From positions 51,938,727 through 52,002,726 of the forward strand of contig NC_089781.1 of the NCBI RefSeq assembly GCF_040412425.1: a stretch of DNA of 64,000 nucleotides. Direction: 5' to 3'. Numbering within the stretch: the stretch's first letter is position 1; every line of letters starts with the position of its first letter. This stretch comes from Macrobrachium rosenbergii (lineage: Eukaryota; Arthropoda; Malacostraca; Decapoda; Palaemonidae). The position numbers and the translations under genes are program-made. The notes under the pieces are model-generated. The model saw nothing but the letters and a program-made list of their open reading frames with translations. It was not told where the DNA came from and searched no databases. Positions 37,095-47,849 of the stretch are shown here, in pieces.

Positions 37095-38300
37095 CAATAT
37101 GCATATGAGGAGCAGTTGGGTACCTGCAAAGCTGTTTTAGACTTGACTTGCCATTTGCGAAGGAACCTTGATAAGGGTTTTGAGTGCAGAGTAATTCAAA
37201 TAGATTTTAGTGCTACTTTCAATTTAGTAAATCACAAAACACTTATTTATAAACTTCAGAATCTTGGCGTGGATAGATATGTTTCAGGATTACTTAAAGA
37301 TTTCCATACAGGTAGGCAGCAGTGAGTTGCTGTGGATGGGACCTTTAGTGGACCAAGACCTATTATGTCTGGAGTTCCACAGGGCAGTGTTCTTGGTCCA
37401 TTGTTATTTTTACTGCATACAAGTGATGTGGTTTTTGGCTGGAAAACAATATTGTTCAGCACGTCGATGATGCAATACTTTTGGGTGTATAAAAGTCTCT
37501 ACTTATGAGAAATTAAGCTGCCCTCAGCCTATATCGGGACATAGACAGAATCAGTGACTGGTGTAGTCGGTGGGGTATGAGGCTGAACTCCAGTAAAACA
37601 AAAACACTGTTGATTAGCAGATCTCAAACAGATTCCTCACCCCATCCTCCCCTTCAGGTGGATGGAGCTTTGCTGAATGAGTCTGACGCTTTAACTGTTC
37701 TAGGTGTAACTTTTGACTCGCATTTAACTTTTGAGAAACCTCTAATGAGAGTTTCAGTAAATGCCACACGAAAGTTAGGTATTGTTCGTAAAGTCCATAT
37801 ATTTATAATGGCGGTAAAATCAACATAAACTGCCTTAGGTCGTTTGTGCTTCCTCTATTAGAATACTGTTCTCCATTGTGGATGTCTGCTTCTGCCAGAC
37901 ATTTATCTCTTTTTGATAGAACGGTGTGTGGTGGTAGGTTTCTGTTTCCTAACAGTAGCAGTTATGACTTGGACTATTGATGTATGGATGGTCTCTTGTT
38001 TGTCAATTTTTCATAAGTTGTATTTCAGCAGAGATCATTCACATTCACAACTGATCCCTGATCCCCTTTCTCTGCCGAGAGCAACCAGACTTGGTGAACA
38101 GCATCACCAGTTAAGCAGGAAATGTGCCTCTCTGTCAAGCTTCTCAGTTCAAGAGTTTTTATTCCTCACAATGTTGGATTGTCGAACAGCCTCCCAGAGG
38201 ATGTCGTGCAATTGGAACTTTGAAGTTCAAGTGAAGATGCAATGCATTACTAACCTAATACTATTCGCCTTGAATTTTATTACACTTTTATCTATTTATT
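37095..38300 (+). pseudogene. LINE RT core and C-terminal region (broken), continuation of 30.8-32.3 kb
   Basis: Continues the LINE: QLGTCKAVLDLTCHLRR (about 37115-37165) and motif A VIQIDFSATFNLVNHK (about 37192-37240) with its Asp intact. The VPQGSVLGPLL-type motif B is shifted to another frame (about 37376-37410). Motif C reads IVQHVDDAILLG, where YADD has become HVDD (about 37455-37490). A downstream domain includes WGMRLNSSKTKTLLISRSQT (about 37570-37630) and LTVLGVTFDSHLTFEK (about 37690-37740). The tail includes SLFHKLYFSRDHSHSQLIPD (about 38000-38060). Several frameshifts. Confidence 0.87.
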
Positions 38301-38301
38301 A

Positions 38302-38486
38302 ATTTATTAATTTATTTTTTCTCTTTTAATAAGTGGGATCTCTTCGTTATGTATTTCCCTTTATCTCCTCTTCTTCCTAATGAGCACCTTATTCTTTGGA
38401 AGCTTGAATTCAAGTCAATGGCCCCTGCGGGCTTGTTCCATAATAATATCAATATCATTAATGTTATTAATGTTATAAATGTTATT
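38302..38486 (+). repeat. LINE 3' UTR and AAT-rich tail
   Basis: Ends ggcccctgcgggcttgttcc followed by degenerate (AAT)/(GTTATTA) units (38443-38486). Gypsy integrase sequence on the minus strand resumes at about 38487. Confidence 0.65.
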
Positions 38487-39300
38487 GTTTAACCGTTCAT
38501 AAGGTAGTCTTGTTTTATATACCATTAAAACTTTCATAGGAGTTGTCTGAATGCTTGTATGATAGCATGCACTTAATGACAATTGTACTAAAGGCAAGTT
38601 GATATCCCAGTTTTGATCTTGTCCCGCTGCATGTCTCAGTGTTTCAAACTTTTCTCTTATTCGTTCCTACCAGCCCTACAATTGCAAGATGATAGGGTTG
38701 GATGTTACCTTCTCTACCTTAAATGCATTGCAAATCTCTTGAATCACAGAATTATCCAATTTTAACTCATTATCTGAGCTTATCAGTTGTGGAGCAGAAT
38801 AATGGCAGAATGTCTCGAGCATTCTTTCTAGCTAATGGTACCAAGGGTACCTCCTTATCTGCTCTTCTCTTGTAACCATTGCAAATTTTGCAACTTTATA
38901 TTTTTATATATATAATGTATGTATGTATGTATGTATGTATGTATGTATGTATGTATATAGACATCCTTAAAGAGCCTTTTCCAGTGAAAATATTCCTTAA
39001 TCTGTCTAAATGTTTCATCTCGACCTGGCTGAGGTCTTACTGGATTAGCATGTATGAGTGCAATAACCCTGTTTGTAAAGGTTTTGGCACAATCTTCTTG
39101 CCTACTATTAGTATGCGAAATGTTTGAAAATTATCGAAATTCCGAGTCAACCAACGTAATACTCCATCTATAATTCTCAATTTACCCAACGGGCACCTAA
39201 TCTTCTTTCTTAATACCCTTTCTAGCTGAGGTATCAGTGGCATCCCATTATCAACACATTTGACTATTTTGTTTTCAAATCTTCATCTCGTCTGTGTTCC
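38487..39300 (-). pseudogene. Gypsy integrase core (broken)
   Basis: Minus-strand fragments include NSVIQEICNAFKVEK (about 38750-38700), QNWDINLPLVQLSLSACYHT (about 38615-38560) and VYKTRLPYERLNN (about 38520-38490). These correspond to the region after the second catalytic Asp and to the W-x-x-x-L-P-x-x-x-x-x-x-N/Y-x-x-x-H segment of Gypsy integrases. A (TATG)n microsatellite (38914-38956) has expanded inside the reading frame. Direct continuation of the RNase H region upstream. Confidence 0.65.
38914..38956. repeat. (TATG)n microsatellite inside the Gypsy integrase
   Basis: About ten tetranucleotide units. Confidence 0.95.
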
Positions 39301-39399
39301 CTCACAAAGTGTGCCCTTAATAGTTCTGTGTATTGCATCACAAGTATCCAGTTCATGGCTTCACTAAATTGTGATTCTTAGTTCCTCGGGCTGTCATCT

Positions 39400-40600
39400 T
39401 GAGGAATATATTTCGATAATACATCTGTAACCTTATTTGTCTAATTTGGTACATACTTTAATTCTAATTCATAATCTTGTGCAGTCATGAACCACAGTGC
39501 TCTTCGCCCAGAGTAAGATGGATTCTTGTACATCTGTATGACGGCTGTGTGATCTGTGAGGTCTGTTATCTTTTAATCAAAGATGGCATGTGGGAGGTGC
39601 TTCAAGGAATCGATAATGGCTAGGGGATCCCTGTCAGTTAACGAGTAGTTAACTTCTATAGGCTTCAGCTTACTACTATAGTAAACTATAGCTTGATAAT
39701 TGTTACCTGTTTTCTGAATAAGGCACGCTCATGTTCCAGCAGAACTTCCATCTGTTTCTAGGAAGAATTCCTTAGTGAAATCTAGAAGGACAGAATGAGA
39801 GGGTTTGATAGCCTCTCCTGCAGTGTCTTACACTGAGGCCTGGGATACTCCTTAATGGCCTTCACCTTTAAATTGTTTACTTCAACACCCCTTTCACTTA
39901 GAGTGTGTCCCAAGAATTTAATTCTTGTCCTTAGGAGAGAACAGTTCTTTAATTTTAACTTCAAATTTGCTTTCCTAAGTCTCTGCAAGACTTCCCTGAC
40001 AAGTCTTATTGTTCCTCTATGGCGTTGGTGGCTATTATCAAATCATGTGTGACAGTGGACGCTTTTCCCCAGCACTCTGTCCAACATGATATCCATTAAT
40101 TGGACAAAAGTTGCTGGGCAAGACCTAAGACACATGGGTATTCTTACAAATTGATATCTACCATTACTATGGGAAAAATCATTTAACTTTTACTTTATTC
40201 ATCTAAAGGAATATGTACGAATCCCTGGAGTAGATCAGTTGTGGTAAAGTATCATTTGATCCTATGAATGTGATGAGATCTCTCATAGACAACAGTGGAT
40301 AAGGATCTGTTACTTTGATCTCATTTAATTTCCTAAAGTCTACCACACCTCTAAAACTTATCCTTCTTAGGTACCACCAAAAGGGAAAAGACCAAGGTGA
40401 TTTAGAAGGTTCCATTATTCCTTCATTTTGCATTTTCTGGACTTCTCTTTAAATAATCTCCTTTTCCAAGCGAGCCACCCTATAAGCAGAAATATAAATG
40501 GGTTGGCACTGGGCGGTATGTTAATCCAGTGTGAAATGACATCTGTGTTTCCTAAAGTATCACCTTCTATAGCAGCTATGTCTATGTATTCACTCATGAT
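39400..40600 (-). pseudogene. Gypsy reverse transcriptase and RNase H (broken)
   Basis: RT begins GIMEPSKSPWSFPFW (about 40420-40375), then VVDFRKLNEIKVTDPYPL (about 40345-40290). The palm end is RKANLKLKLKNCSLL followed by FLGHTLSERGVEVN (about 39980-39880). RNase H follows with a TDGSSAGT-like start (about 39750) and YSLTDRDPLAIIDSLKHL (about 39645-39590). The YxDD-bearing stretch near 40080-40200 is too disrupted to read. This order is diagnostic of Gypsy-class pol. RT copies RNA into DNA and RNase H removes the template. Confidence 0.82.
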
Positions 40601-41640
40601 TCTGTAAGTTCTTCCCTTGCATACTTATCTTCTACCTTCTATCTCCTTCAGATGAAAATATACTGTAGGCTGAAATTTCACTTTCTCAATCTTCGCTATA
40701 GGCTGACTTAGGGTTTCCTTCCCCAAGACTTGAATAGGTAAGGTGAAAATTTCAGCCAGTCTTATCTCCTCTATTATTTGTCATTCCATCGCTGTTTTAC
40801 CCTTTCTAACTATATGTAAACCCAGTGAATAAGATAATCCATGCAACTGCGCTGTTTCTGGAAATGTTATCAATTCTTTCCCTTTGAATGTAGGAATCAC
40901 ATTACAATCTATCCAAATACTTTTTCCTGATTTAAGTCTCAGATCTCTTCCCAGTTTCAAATGTTTCTTGTTATATTCCAAATATGTGGTAATTTGCTGG
41001 AAACTCATATGGCTCAACTGATAATCCTCCCCTAATTCTTTTTTCTTCTTGAGGCCCTTTAATACTGGTTGCTGTTGGGTTTTATTCACTCTAGAAACAG
41101 ATGTGAATTCTGAAAGTCAGATGACCCTTTCTTATAATAAGTTGTTCACTTGGAGAGTCATTGGTGATTTTTTCCAGTCCATTGGATAACCAATCAATAA
41201 ATGAACAAACATATTCACTCCTTCTACCATTATGACCTTTCCCTTAAAGTTATTCCAAATTGAAGCGGAAAAAAATTTGTTCCAACATTCTTATGTTATT
41301 TCCATAAATATATGTGATTGTACAGTCAGACACAGGCTTTGAATTTATATGAGAAATATATTAGTTGTATATTTTACTGCACATTATATTCTTTATATAT
41401 TTTACTGCACATTATATTCTTTAGAGAGCCTTTGTCAAAGAATACCATTGTGGGTTTACTCAAGCCAGCATGAGCTGGAAATATGGGCCCATAATCGGAT
41501 GCCTCTTCTAAGCGCATTCCATTAAAATTGATTATTTGGCAGCTTATCTTTGAGGGTTTTGATATTTCTCCTTTTCTTTTTTCAGCTAGGTAGGCATATC
41601 CACTGTCATGGCCCAGGAGAAATTTACTGACAGATTACCC
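40600..41640 (-). pseudogene. Gypsy protease / pol N-terminal region (degenerate)
   Basis: The longest open piece (41089-40781) contains YQLSHMSFQQITTYLEYNKK and WIDCNVIPTFKGKEL. It lies between gag and RT, where protease and the pol N-terminus belong, but no intact D-T/S-G active site was found. The assignment rests on position. Confidence 0.4.
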
Positions 41641-41699
41641 AGTGGGTAGCTAGTTGTCTGGTACTGATCGTATGCCAGGTTCATTGCAGTGTTTGAGTT

Positions 41700-42480
41700 G
41701 CTATTCTTGTTTCTTTAGGGCTGAGGAGACTGACTACAATTTCTCTCTCTCCTTTGTGATGATGATCTGTGTCTCATTCTAGCCTTGCAATCCCGGACAC
41801 TGTGTCCCATTTTTCTGTGACAGGTACAGTATGTTGGGCCCTGGCAATCACTGGCACAGTGTTCACATTTCTGGTAGTCAATGCAAACAATGTCAAAATA
41901 TCTTCCCTGTTGGGGTGCATTAGCAGCTCTCTGTTGACTCCTGGCTGGTGTCCTGGACTGAGTTTGTCTGTTATCACAGTTTCTTTCTTGACCTATGGTA
42001 GCCAGTGGTATGTGTATGTCTATTATTCTTACCATGTTTCTTCCTAAAATCTTATTTACTACATTCTCCTCATCAAGGACAACATCAACCAGCTTCACAC
42101 ATGAGTCATCTTTTTAACTTGCTAGATAGTAATGTTCCCAAAAGCACTGACAGCCAGATGAGGTTTTTGCAGCCCTTTACTGTACTTACATGCTGACCTA
42201 TGCATCTCTTGAAATCCAAAATGAGGTAGAAATCAAATTTTGCCATTCATTGTATATCTGTGGACACATTTTGAAGTAATTTTTATTATCTGTTTTCCAG
42301 GTCTGCATCAATTTGGCCAGACTCATAACTGGATTTGTCTCTCCCACAGTTAAGTAAATTCTCCTGAAGCATTCTTTCTGTACTTCCCATGTCTCATGCT
42401 TCCAATATGCTCCAGAGTGGATGGAAAAACCTGAATTGCCTAAAGACAGGTCTAAACATTTCTTGGCCTAACTTACTGTA
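41700..42480 (-). pseudogene. Gypsy gag with zinc knuckle (broken)
   Basis: The open stretch 42098-41715 ends with a Cys/His cluster, CQGPTYCTCHRKMGHSVRDC (about 41830-41770), where YC-x-C/x-H-x4-C fits a retroviral nucleocapsid knuckle with a disturbed spacing. An Arg/Ser-rich tail follows. Upstream fragments (to about 42480) such as FRPVFRQFRFFHP continue in other frames. Gag binds element RNA. The upstream end is cut by a fold-back element at about 42485. Confidence 0.6.
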
Positions 42481-43440
42481 TTTGCCAGCATGTAAGACTC
42501 ACCCTCACATAAGATGCACCCCTATTTTACAGGGATATTTTGTGGAAAAAACAATCCTAGTATGTTTCATCATACACTTATTGAAAGATCTTTTAAAGCG
42601 ATTTTGTAGGGAAAAATGTTTGATTCTGCACATGAAGTGAGAGTATAATGAATTAAAGTATGAAACCATTTGTAAATTTACTCTCATCTTTAAAGGAAAT
42701 TAAATTAAATTTACCACAAATAAACAACGTTTATGTGTTACCGCGACAGGCCACCAGGGCGGTGCTATGGTTTTGTTTACATCCACTCATTGCAAATAGC
42801 CGACAGGCTAACTGCTGACGTGTCATAAGCAAACCTTGTAAGTTTGTTATTTATGATAAAATATTAAAAACAAGCCGAGTTATTAGTCTGTTATCACAAA
42901 CTTACGAAAAATTGCTTATGATATGTTAGCAGTTAGCCTGTCAGCCATTTGCCATGAGTGGATGTAAATAAAATCATAGCACCACCCTGATGGCCTGCTG
43001 CGGTAACACAAACGTTGTTTATTTATTTAATTGTGCTATCAGCCTATCATGATTAAAATTTAGTGGAGGAAAGATGCCTGTAGTTTAGAGACCTAGATCA
43101 AACAGGCTGACACTCAAAAAAAGTTTTTAACATGGAATGACAGACAAATGTCCTTATTTGCCGGAGTATTAAACGCACTTTTTAAAAATTTTAAATGTAC
43201 CAAAAAACTGTCCTGCATCAAATGCAGCTGTTTTACAGATGGGAGACCAAGTACCATCGGCTAGGCTAGGCCTAGCCTGTGGCAAGCATACTAGGTAGGC
43301 ATAAAAATTGTTGATAATAATAAAACATTGAAAAACAAGCATAATTATTACAGTAAACTGTGTTACTGAAATAAAGTATGAAATTATATGCAAATTTACA
43401 CTCACCTTTAAAGGAAACTAAATGAAATTTATCAGTTTCA
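42478..43440. mobile_element. Composite DNA-transposon-like region with fold-back core
   Basis: Two related ends, tatttgccagcatgtaagac (42480) and ttatttgccggagtattaaa (43155), flank a long palindrome (42718-43026). A ~75-bp segment (aagtatgaaa...ctttaaaggaaa) is also repeated at about 42655-42715 and 43374-43430. This looks like overlapping or nested non-autonomous DNA transposons. No transposase is seen. Confidence 0.5.
42718..43026. repeat. Fold-back palindrome, arms ~129 bp
   Basis: Left arm 42718-42847 (starts aaataaacaacgtttatgtg) and right arm 42896-43026 (ends acaaacgttgtttattt) are reverse complements at roughly 85 percent, with a ~48-bp AT-rich spacer. Confidence 0.88.
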
Positions 43441-43444
43441 GCCA

Positions 43445-44784
43445 ACTGAGTTATCCTATGGGATGTTAAGAAATTTCTTGATAATCTTGAAAGCTGGGGT
43501 AGAGACGATCCTGATGGTTTCTTACCCTTATTTTTTAAAAAGGTTTCTATTGTATTGTCTCCAAGATTAGTAAATTCTATAGATTTTTAGGTTAGTGTCG
43601 TATCTTTATGGATAAGCACAACCTTAGTAATACAGTGTCTGTTCCAAAGAGCAGCATACCCGCAGACTGCAGTAACTTCAGGCTAATATCTATCCTCCCT
43701 GTGCTCTCCCAAGTTGCTGAAAAACTCATCTTTAAGTAATTATATAAGTTTGTGGAATCTGAAGGAGTGTTAGCTGATAGTTAATCAGCATATAGGAAGC
43801 AGTTAGGTACCAGCGATTCTCTTTTAGATTTGAAATGACATTTGCAAGAGAACTTTGATGAGAGTTTTGAATGTAGATTAATTCAAATAGATTTTAGTGC
43901 TGCTTTCTTTTCAGTAAATCACAAGACAATCATTTATAAACTTCAGAATCTTGAAGTGGGTGGATATGTTTTAGCATTATTACAAGATATCCCTACTGTT
44001 AGGCAGCAGCAAGTTGCTGTTGATGGGATCTTTAGTGAACCAAGACCTATTGTGTCTAGAGTTCCACAGGGCAGTGTTCTTGGTCCACTGTTATTTTTAG
44101 CATATATAAGTGATATGGTTGTTGGCCTGGAAAACAAGATTGTTCAGTATGCTAATGATGCAATACTTGTGAGTGTAGTAAAGTCTCCACTTATGAGAAA
44201 CAAATCTGCCCTTTGTCTCAGTCATGACATTGAGTGGCTTAGTAAATAGTGTTGTTGGTGGGGTATGAGGCTGAACTCCATTAAAACGAAAGCACTATTG
44301 ATTAGCAGATCTTATACAAATTTTCCCCCCATCCCCCTTCAAGTGGATGGGACTCTGGTGAATGAGTCTGAAGCTTCAACTATTCTTAGTGTAACTTTTG
44401 CCTCACATCTTACTTTTGAGAAGCTACATCAGAAAATGCCGCAGAAGTTAGGTATTGTACATAAGGCCTCATATATATATTTATAACAGTAATAAAATCA
44501 ATCAATGTTTTAGGTCATTCGTCCCTCCTTTGCTAGAATTCTGTTCTCCGGTGTGGATGTCTGCTGCTGCCAGAGATTTATCTCTTTTAGATAAAGTGGT
44601 TTGTAGTGGTAGGTCTCTGTTTCCTAACATTGGCAGTTATAACTTGGACCACCGATAGATGATCTCTTGTTTGTCAGTTTTTCACATTCACAATTGATTC
44701 CTGATCCTCTTTTCCTGCCGAGAGCAATCAGATGTGATGAACAGCAGCAACTTGGGCTCATTACATTCGAATAGGATTTATTTT

Positions 44785-44786
<2 letters not shown>
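43445..44786 (+). mobile_element. Second copy of the CR1/jockey-like LINE, 5'-truncated
   Basis: Starts inside the RT (KKFLDNLE, DGFLPLFFKK near 43460-43545), parallel to 31990 onward in the first copy, and runs to the 3' end. Motif A is IQIDFSAAFFSVNHK (about 43887). VPQGSVLGPLLFL lies at about 44063-44100. Motif C is YANDAILV (about 44146-44172), so the second catalytic Asp is Asn. The C-terminal domain (WGMRLNSIKTKALLISRS) follows in another frame. The 3' tail is (AAT)n, into which another LINE is inserted. Confidence 0.87.
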
Positions 44787-44860
<74 letters not shown>

Positions 44861-44861
44861 T
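44787..44861. repeat. (AAT)n, left flank of the Dong-like LINE
   Basis: Twenty-five AAT units. It forms the 3' tail of the 43.4 kb LINE and abuts the next element's 5' end. Confidence 0.95.
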
Positions 44862-44879
44862 GGGCTCCGTAGCAGCGTG

Positions 44880-44945
44880 GTTTAGCTCGATGGACTGGTT
44901 AAGCAACACTGGGGCTGGTTTGTCATTGGATGGGTGACCGCTCTC
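44880..44945 (+). promoter_or_regulatory. 5S-rRNA-like internal promoter sequence at LINE 5' end
   Basis: The phrases ggttaagcaacactggg and tcattggatgggtgaccgc, ten bases apart, match the 3' half of animal 5S rRNA, which covers its internal control region (A box, intermediate element, C box). It is a derived copy, with differences from functional 5S. A pol III start for the LINE is inferred, not shown. Confidence 0.65.
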
Positions 44946-45067
44946 CTCGGCGCTGATTCCTTGGGAAAGGATCTTTACCATAGTTTCCTCAGTCTACTCA
45001 GCTATAAATGAGTACCTATTCTCGAAGGGGTAGGGTCCAGCTATGGGTTAAATAGCAAAACTCAGCA

Positions 45068-46140
45068 ATGGTGGAAAGAAATGACAGAATAAACGACAAC
45101 AAGGTAAATGGAACCTCTGGCAAAAGAGGAGCTTCGTCCGGCAGCCAGGTATACAACCCAATTGACTGGGAGGGCGGTCAGGTACTTGGAGGTCGTCATT
45201 CAGCAACTGACCACCACAGCGACAGTAACCAGCAACCAGAGACTGGAGTTACAGAGGCAAACCAGAAGAAGAAATGGACAAGAGAAGAAAATAAGGACAT
45301 ATGGAGATGCTACATCAGAAGCAACCTGACAGAAAGAGGATACAGAAGAAGATTGGTCTACATCTGGAATGAGAGAAATAACACCCCTCAAACAGAACAT
45401 AGGCTGGCAGACCAAGTAAGGAACATAAAGAAAAAGAACTGGCTTTCCACAATGGAAGGAGAGGAACTGGAAAGAGAAATAACACCCAGCAATGAAGGAC
45501 AAGAAGACGAACTAAGAGACGATGACACAGAAAACAATGACACATGAGGAAACATTGAAGATGTAACCTAAGGCCGGAATGGGTGGAAAAGATCAGACAA
45601 TGGATGAAGCCAGATACGGAAAGAACAAATATCCCTTCCATGAAAGCCTACAACACAAAGAAACTAAGGGAGAAAACAAGTGAAGTTAATGAAATAATGA
45701 GACTCATCCACACCACTAGTATCAGAGAAATAAATAACCTGGCATATGCAGGAGCAAGAGTAGTAGTAGAACTCATGGGGATACAAACACCAGCACCGCC
45801 ATCACAACCATCACAACCAACCCAACAAAAACAAAAACAGCAACCGCCTTAGAAAAGGCAGCTGGAAAAACAAATCATGGCAATGAGATCTGACTTGAGT
45901 AAACTGAAAGAGATGGCAGAAAAGAGGCTAAGAAGCAAGAAAACAAGAGAGGAACTGAATGAGAAATTCAAAGCACAGGAGAAGGGACTAAATAACACAA
46001 CAGAAGATATAAAACAGAGGCTTAAAGCCAAAAGCCATAAGATCCAGTGGTACATGAATAGGAATAAAGGATACCAACAGAACAAACTCTTTGGAACCAA
46101 CCCGAAAAGACTATATAGCCAACTAAGAGGGGAAGACTAG
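45068..46140 (+). pseudogene. Dong-like ORF N-terminal region (broken)
   Basis: The first open part (45068-45547) has a basic/acidic stretch with KKWTREENKDIWRCYIRSN (about 45275-45330) and YRRRLVYIWNERN, which reads as a Myb/SANT-like DNA-binding fold. A TGA at 45545-45547 separates it from the second part (from 45583), with WMKPDTERTNIP and a Pro/Gln-rich end at the stop at 45850. The third part (45877-46140) is a Lys/Arg-rich linker with SHKIQWYMNRNKGYQQNKLF and LYSQLRG. That linker normally leads into the RT fingers. The start at 45068 is the first Met after the leader. Confidence 0.7.
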
Positions 46141-47040
46141 CAGAGGTTAACATCAGGAGAGGGATCTTTCAAGGTGACTCACTGTCCCCACTACTCTTCG
46201 TAGTAGCCACAATTCCCATGACAAAAGTACTGCATAAGATGGGTGCTGGGTACCAACTCAAGAAAGGAGGCAAGAGAATTAACCATCTGATGTTCATGGA
46301 CAACATCAAGCTGTATGGTAAGAGCATCAAGGAAATAAATGCCCTAATCCAGACTGTAAGGGCTGTATCTGGGGACATCAGGATGGAGTTTGGAATAGAA
46401 AAATGCGCCTTGGTCATCATACAAAAAGGCAAAGTAACAAGGGCTGAAGGGATAAAGCTACCAGACAGGAATAGCAGCAAACACATAGATGAGACAGGAT
46501 ACAAATACCTGGAAATAATAGAAGGAGAAGATATAAAACACCAAGAGATGAAGGACATGATCAGGAAAGAATATATGCAGAGACTTAAGGCGATACTCAA
46601 GTCAAAACTCAACGCCAGAAACATGGCAATAACTACATGGGCAGTACAGTAATCAGATACAGAGCAGGAGTAGTGGAGAGGACGAAGGCTGAACTCCGCA
46701 GCATTAGACCAGAAAACTAGAAAACACATGGCAATACACAAAGCACTACACCCAAGAGCAAATACAGACAGACTATACATAACACGAAAGGAAGTGGGGG
46801 AGAGGGCTACTAAGCATAGAGGACTGTGCCAACATCGAGAGCAGAGCACTGGGGCAATATCTGAAAACCAGTGAAGATGAGTGGCTAAGGAGTGCATGGG
46901 AAGAAGGACTGATAAAAGTAGACAAAGACCCGGAAATATACAGAGACAGGGGAATGAAAAACAGAACAGAGGAATGGCACAACAAACCAATGCACGGACA
47001 GTACATGAGACAGACAAAAGAACTGGCAAGTGATGAAACA
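46141..47040 (+). pseudogene. Dong-like RT, motifs B to thumb (broken)
   Basis: RGIFQGDSLSPLLFVVA (about 46155-46205) is motif B. INHLMFMDNIKLYGKS (about 46275-46325) is motif C with FMDD changed to FMDN. MEFGIEKCALVIIQKGK (about 46383-46435) follows, then YKYLEIIEGEDIKHQEMKD and KEYMQRLKAILKSKLNARN (thumb). After the stop at 46650 another frame continues with LDQKTRKHMAIHKALHPRAN (about 46700-46760). Motif A and the fingers are deleted. The motif C change alone would abolish polymerase activity. Confidence 0.82.
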
Positions 47041-47690
47041 TGGCAATAGCTACAGAGGGGAGAACTCAAGAAGGAAACAGAAGGAATGCTAACAGTGGCG
47101 CAAGATCCGCCCCTAAGAACCAGATATGTCCAATGCAATATGAAAGACGAGACCATAAATTACATGGCAAGCGAATGTCTGGCCCTTGCACAGAACAAGT
47201 GCAAAGAGGGCATTATTCAGTAGCAAGAGCCCTCCACTGGAGCCTGTGCAAGAAACACCAGCTAGCTTGCAGTAATAAGTGGTATGAACACCAACCTGAG
47301 GGAGTGATAGAAAACGGTCAGGCAAAGATCCTCTGGGACTATGGTATCAGAACAGATAGGGTGGTACGTGCCAATAGACCAGACGTGACGTTGAGTGACA
47401 AAATCAAGAAGAAAGTATCACTAATTGATGTCACAATACCATGGGACACCAGAGTAGATGAGAAAGAAGAGAAAAAATTGATAAGTATCAAGACCTGAAA
47501 ATCAAAATAAGAAGGATATGGAATATGCCAGTGGAAATTGTACCCATAATCATAGGAACACTAGGCATGATCCCAAGATCCCTGAAAAGGAACCTGGAAA
47601 AACTAGATGCCAAAGTAGCTCCAGGACTCATGCAGAAAAGTGTGCTACTAGAAACAGCGCATGTAGTGAGAAAAGTGATGGACTCCTAAG
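47040..47690 (+). pseudogene. Dong-like C-terminal PD-(D/E)xK nuclease (broken)
   Basis: A degraded Cys/His cluster (VQCNMKDETINYMASEC, about 47130-47180) has lost its first Cys and the His, which is Tyr. A frameshift leads to ALHWSLCKKHQLACSNKWYE (about 47230-47290), then ANRPDVTLSDKIKKKVSLID followed by VTIPWDTRVDEKEEKK (about 47370-47475). P-D, the Asp of LID and the downstream Glu/Lys fit the restriction-like endonuclease used by R2/R4-type LINEs to cut a specific target. After another frameshift, IVPIIIGTLGMIPRSLKRNL and ETAHVVRKVMDS end the protein at about 47688. Confidence 0.82.
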
Positions 47691-47758
47691 GAGACAGGAT
47701 GCAACCTGGAACCCCACACTATAAAAACCACCCAGTCGAATAGGATGACTGTGATAGA

Positions 47759-47774
47759 CAAAAAAAAAAAAAAA

Positions 47775-47849
<75 letters not shown>

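Larger units (their letters stand above)
30032..38486 (+). mobile_element. CR1/jockey-like LINE, split by an LTR element
   Basis: Plus-strand non-LTR element. The 5' part (30032-32322) has a 71-bp tandem leader, a 2A-like motif (30690-30716), an endonuclease and the start of the RT. The 3' part (37095-38486) carries the rest of the RT, the C-terminal domain and an AAT-rich tail. The break falls at the codons for the residues ES in LLAES|QYAYE and is filled exactly by the 32323-37089 LTR element. A second copy of the same family lies at 43.44-44.79 kb. Stops and frameshifts are common throughout. Confidence 0.85.
27875..42480 (-). mobile_element. Gypsy-type LTR retrotransposon with env-like region, split by insertions
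   Basis: Minus-strand parts appear in the right order from high to low coordinates: gag (42480-41700), protease and pol N-terminus (41600-40600), RT (40600-39780), RNase H (39780-39400), integrase (39300-38490), integrase C-terminal tail (30010-29560) and an env-like region (29290-27880). The integrase is interrupted between 38487 and about 30030 by plus-strand elements. All coding parts carry stops or frameshifts. LTRs were not identified: the left end is undefined and the right end is hidden by a fold-back element and a LINE beyond 42480. The continuity across the insertion is inferred from order, strand and matching domain ends. Confidence 0.65.
44862..47775 (+). mobile_element. Dong/R4-like LINE inserted in (AAT)n, internally deleted
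   Basis: Plus-strand non-LTR element flanked by (AAT)n on both sides. Components in order: 5S-rRNA-like leader (44880-44945), N-terminal ORF region with a Trp-containing Myb-like helix set, RT motifs B-C, RT thumb, Cys/His cluster, and a C-terminal PD-(D/E)xK nuclease. R4-clade Dong elements of insects insert into TAA repeats, and both the domain order and the flanks agree. The RT finger and motif A part is missing between about 46125 and 46150. It ends in A17 directly before the second (AAT)n. Confidence 0.8.

Noticed and set aside
44734..44937. Poly-Asn protein
   Set aside because: Translation of (AAT)n microsatellite.
44880..44945. A functional 5S rRNA gene
   Set aside because: Only the internal part matches, with several changes; the 5' and 3' stems and terminator are absent.
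45849..47156. Long hydrophobic minus-strand ORFs (290 and 127 codons) as membrane proteins
   Set aside because: They are antisense to the Dong-like ORF, whose plus-strand motifs are specific. The hydrophobicity comes from the Lys/Arg/Glu-rich sense strand.
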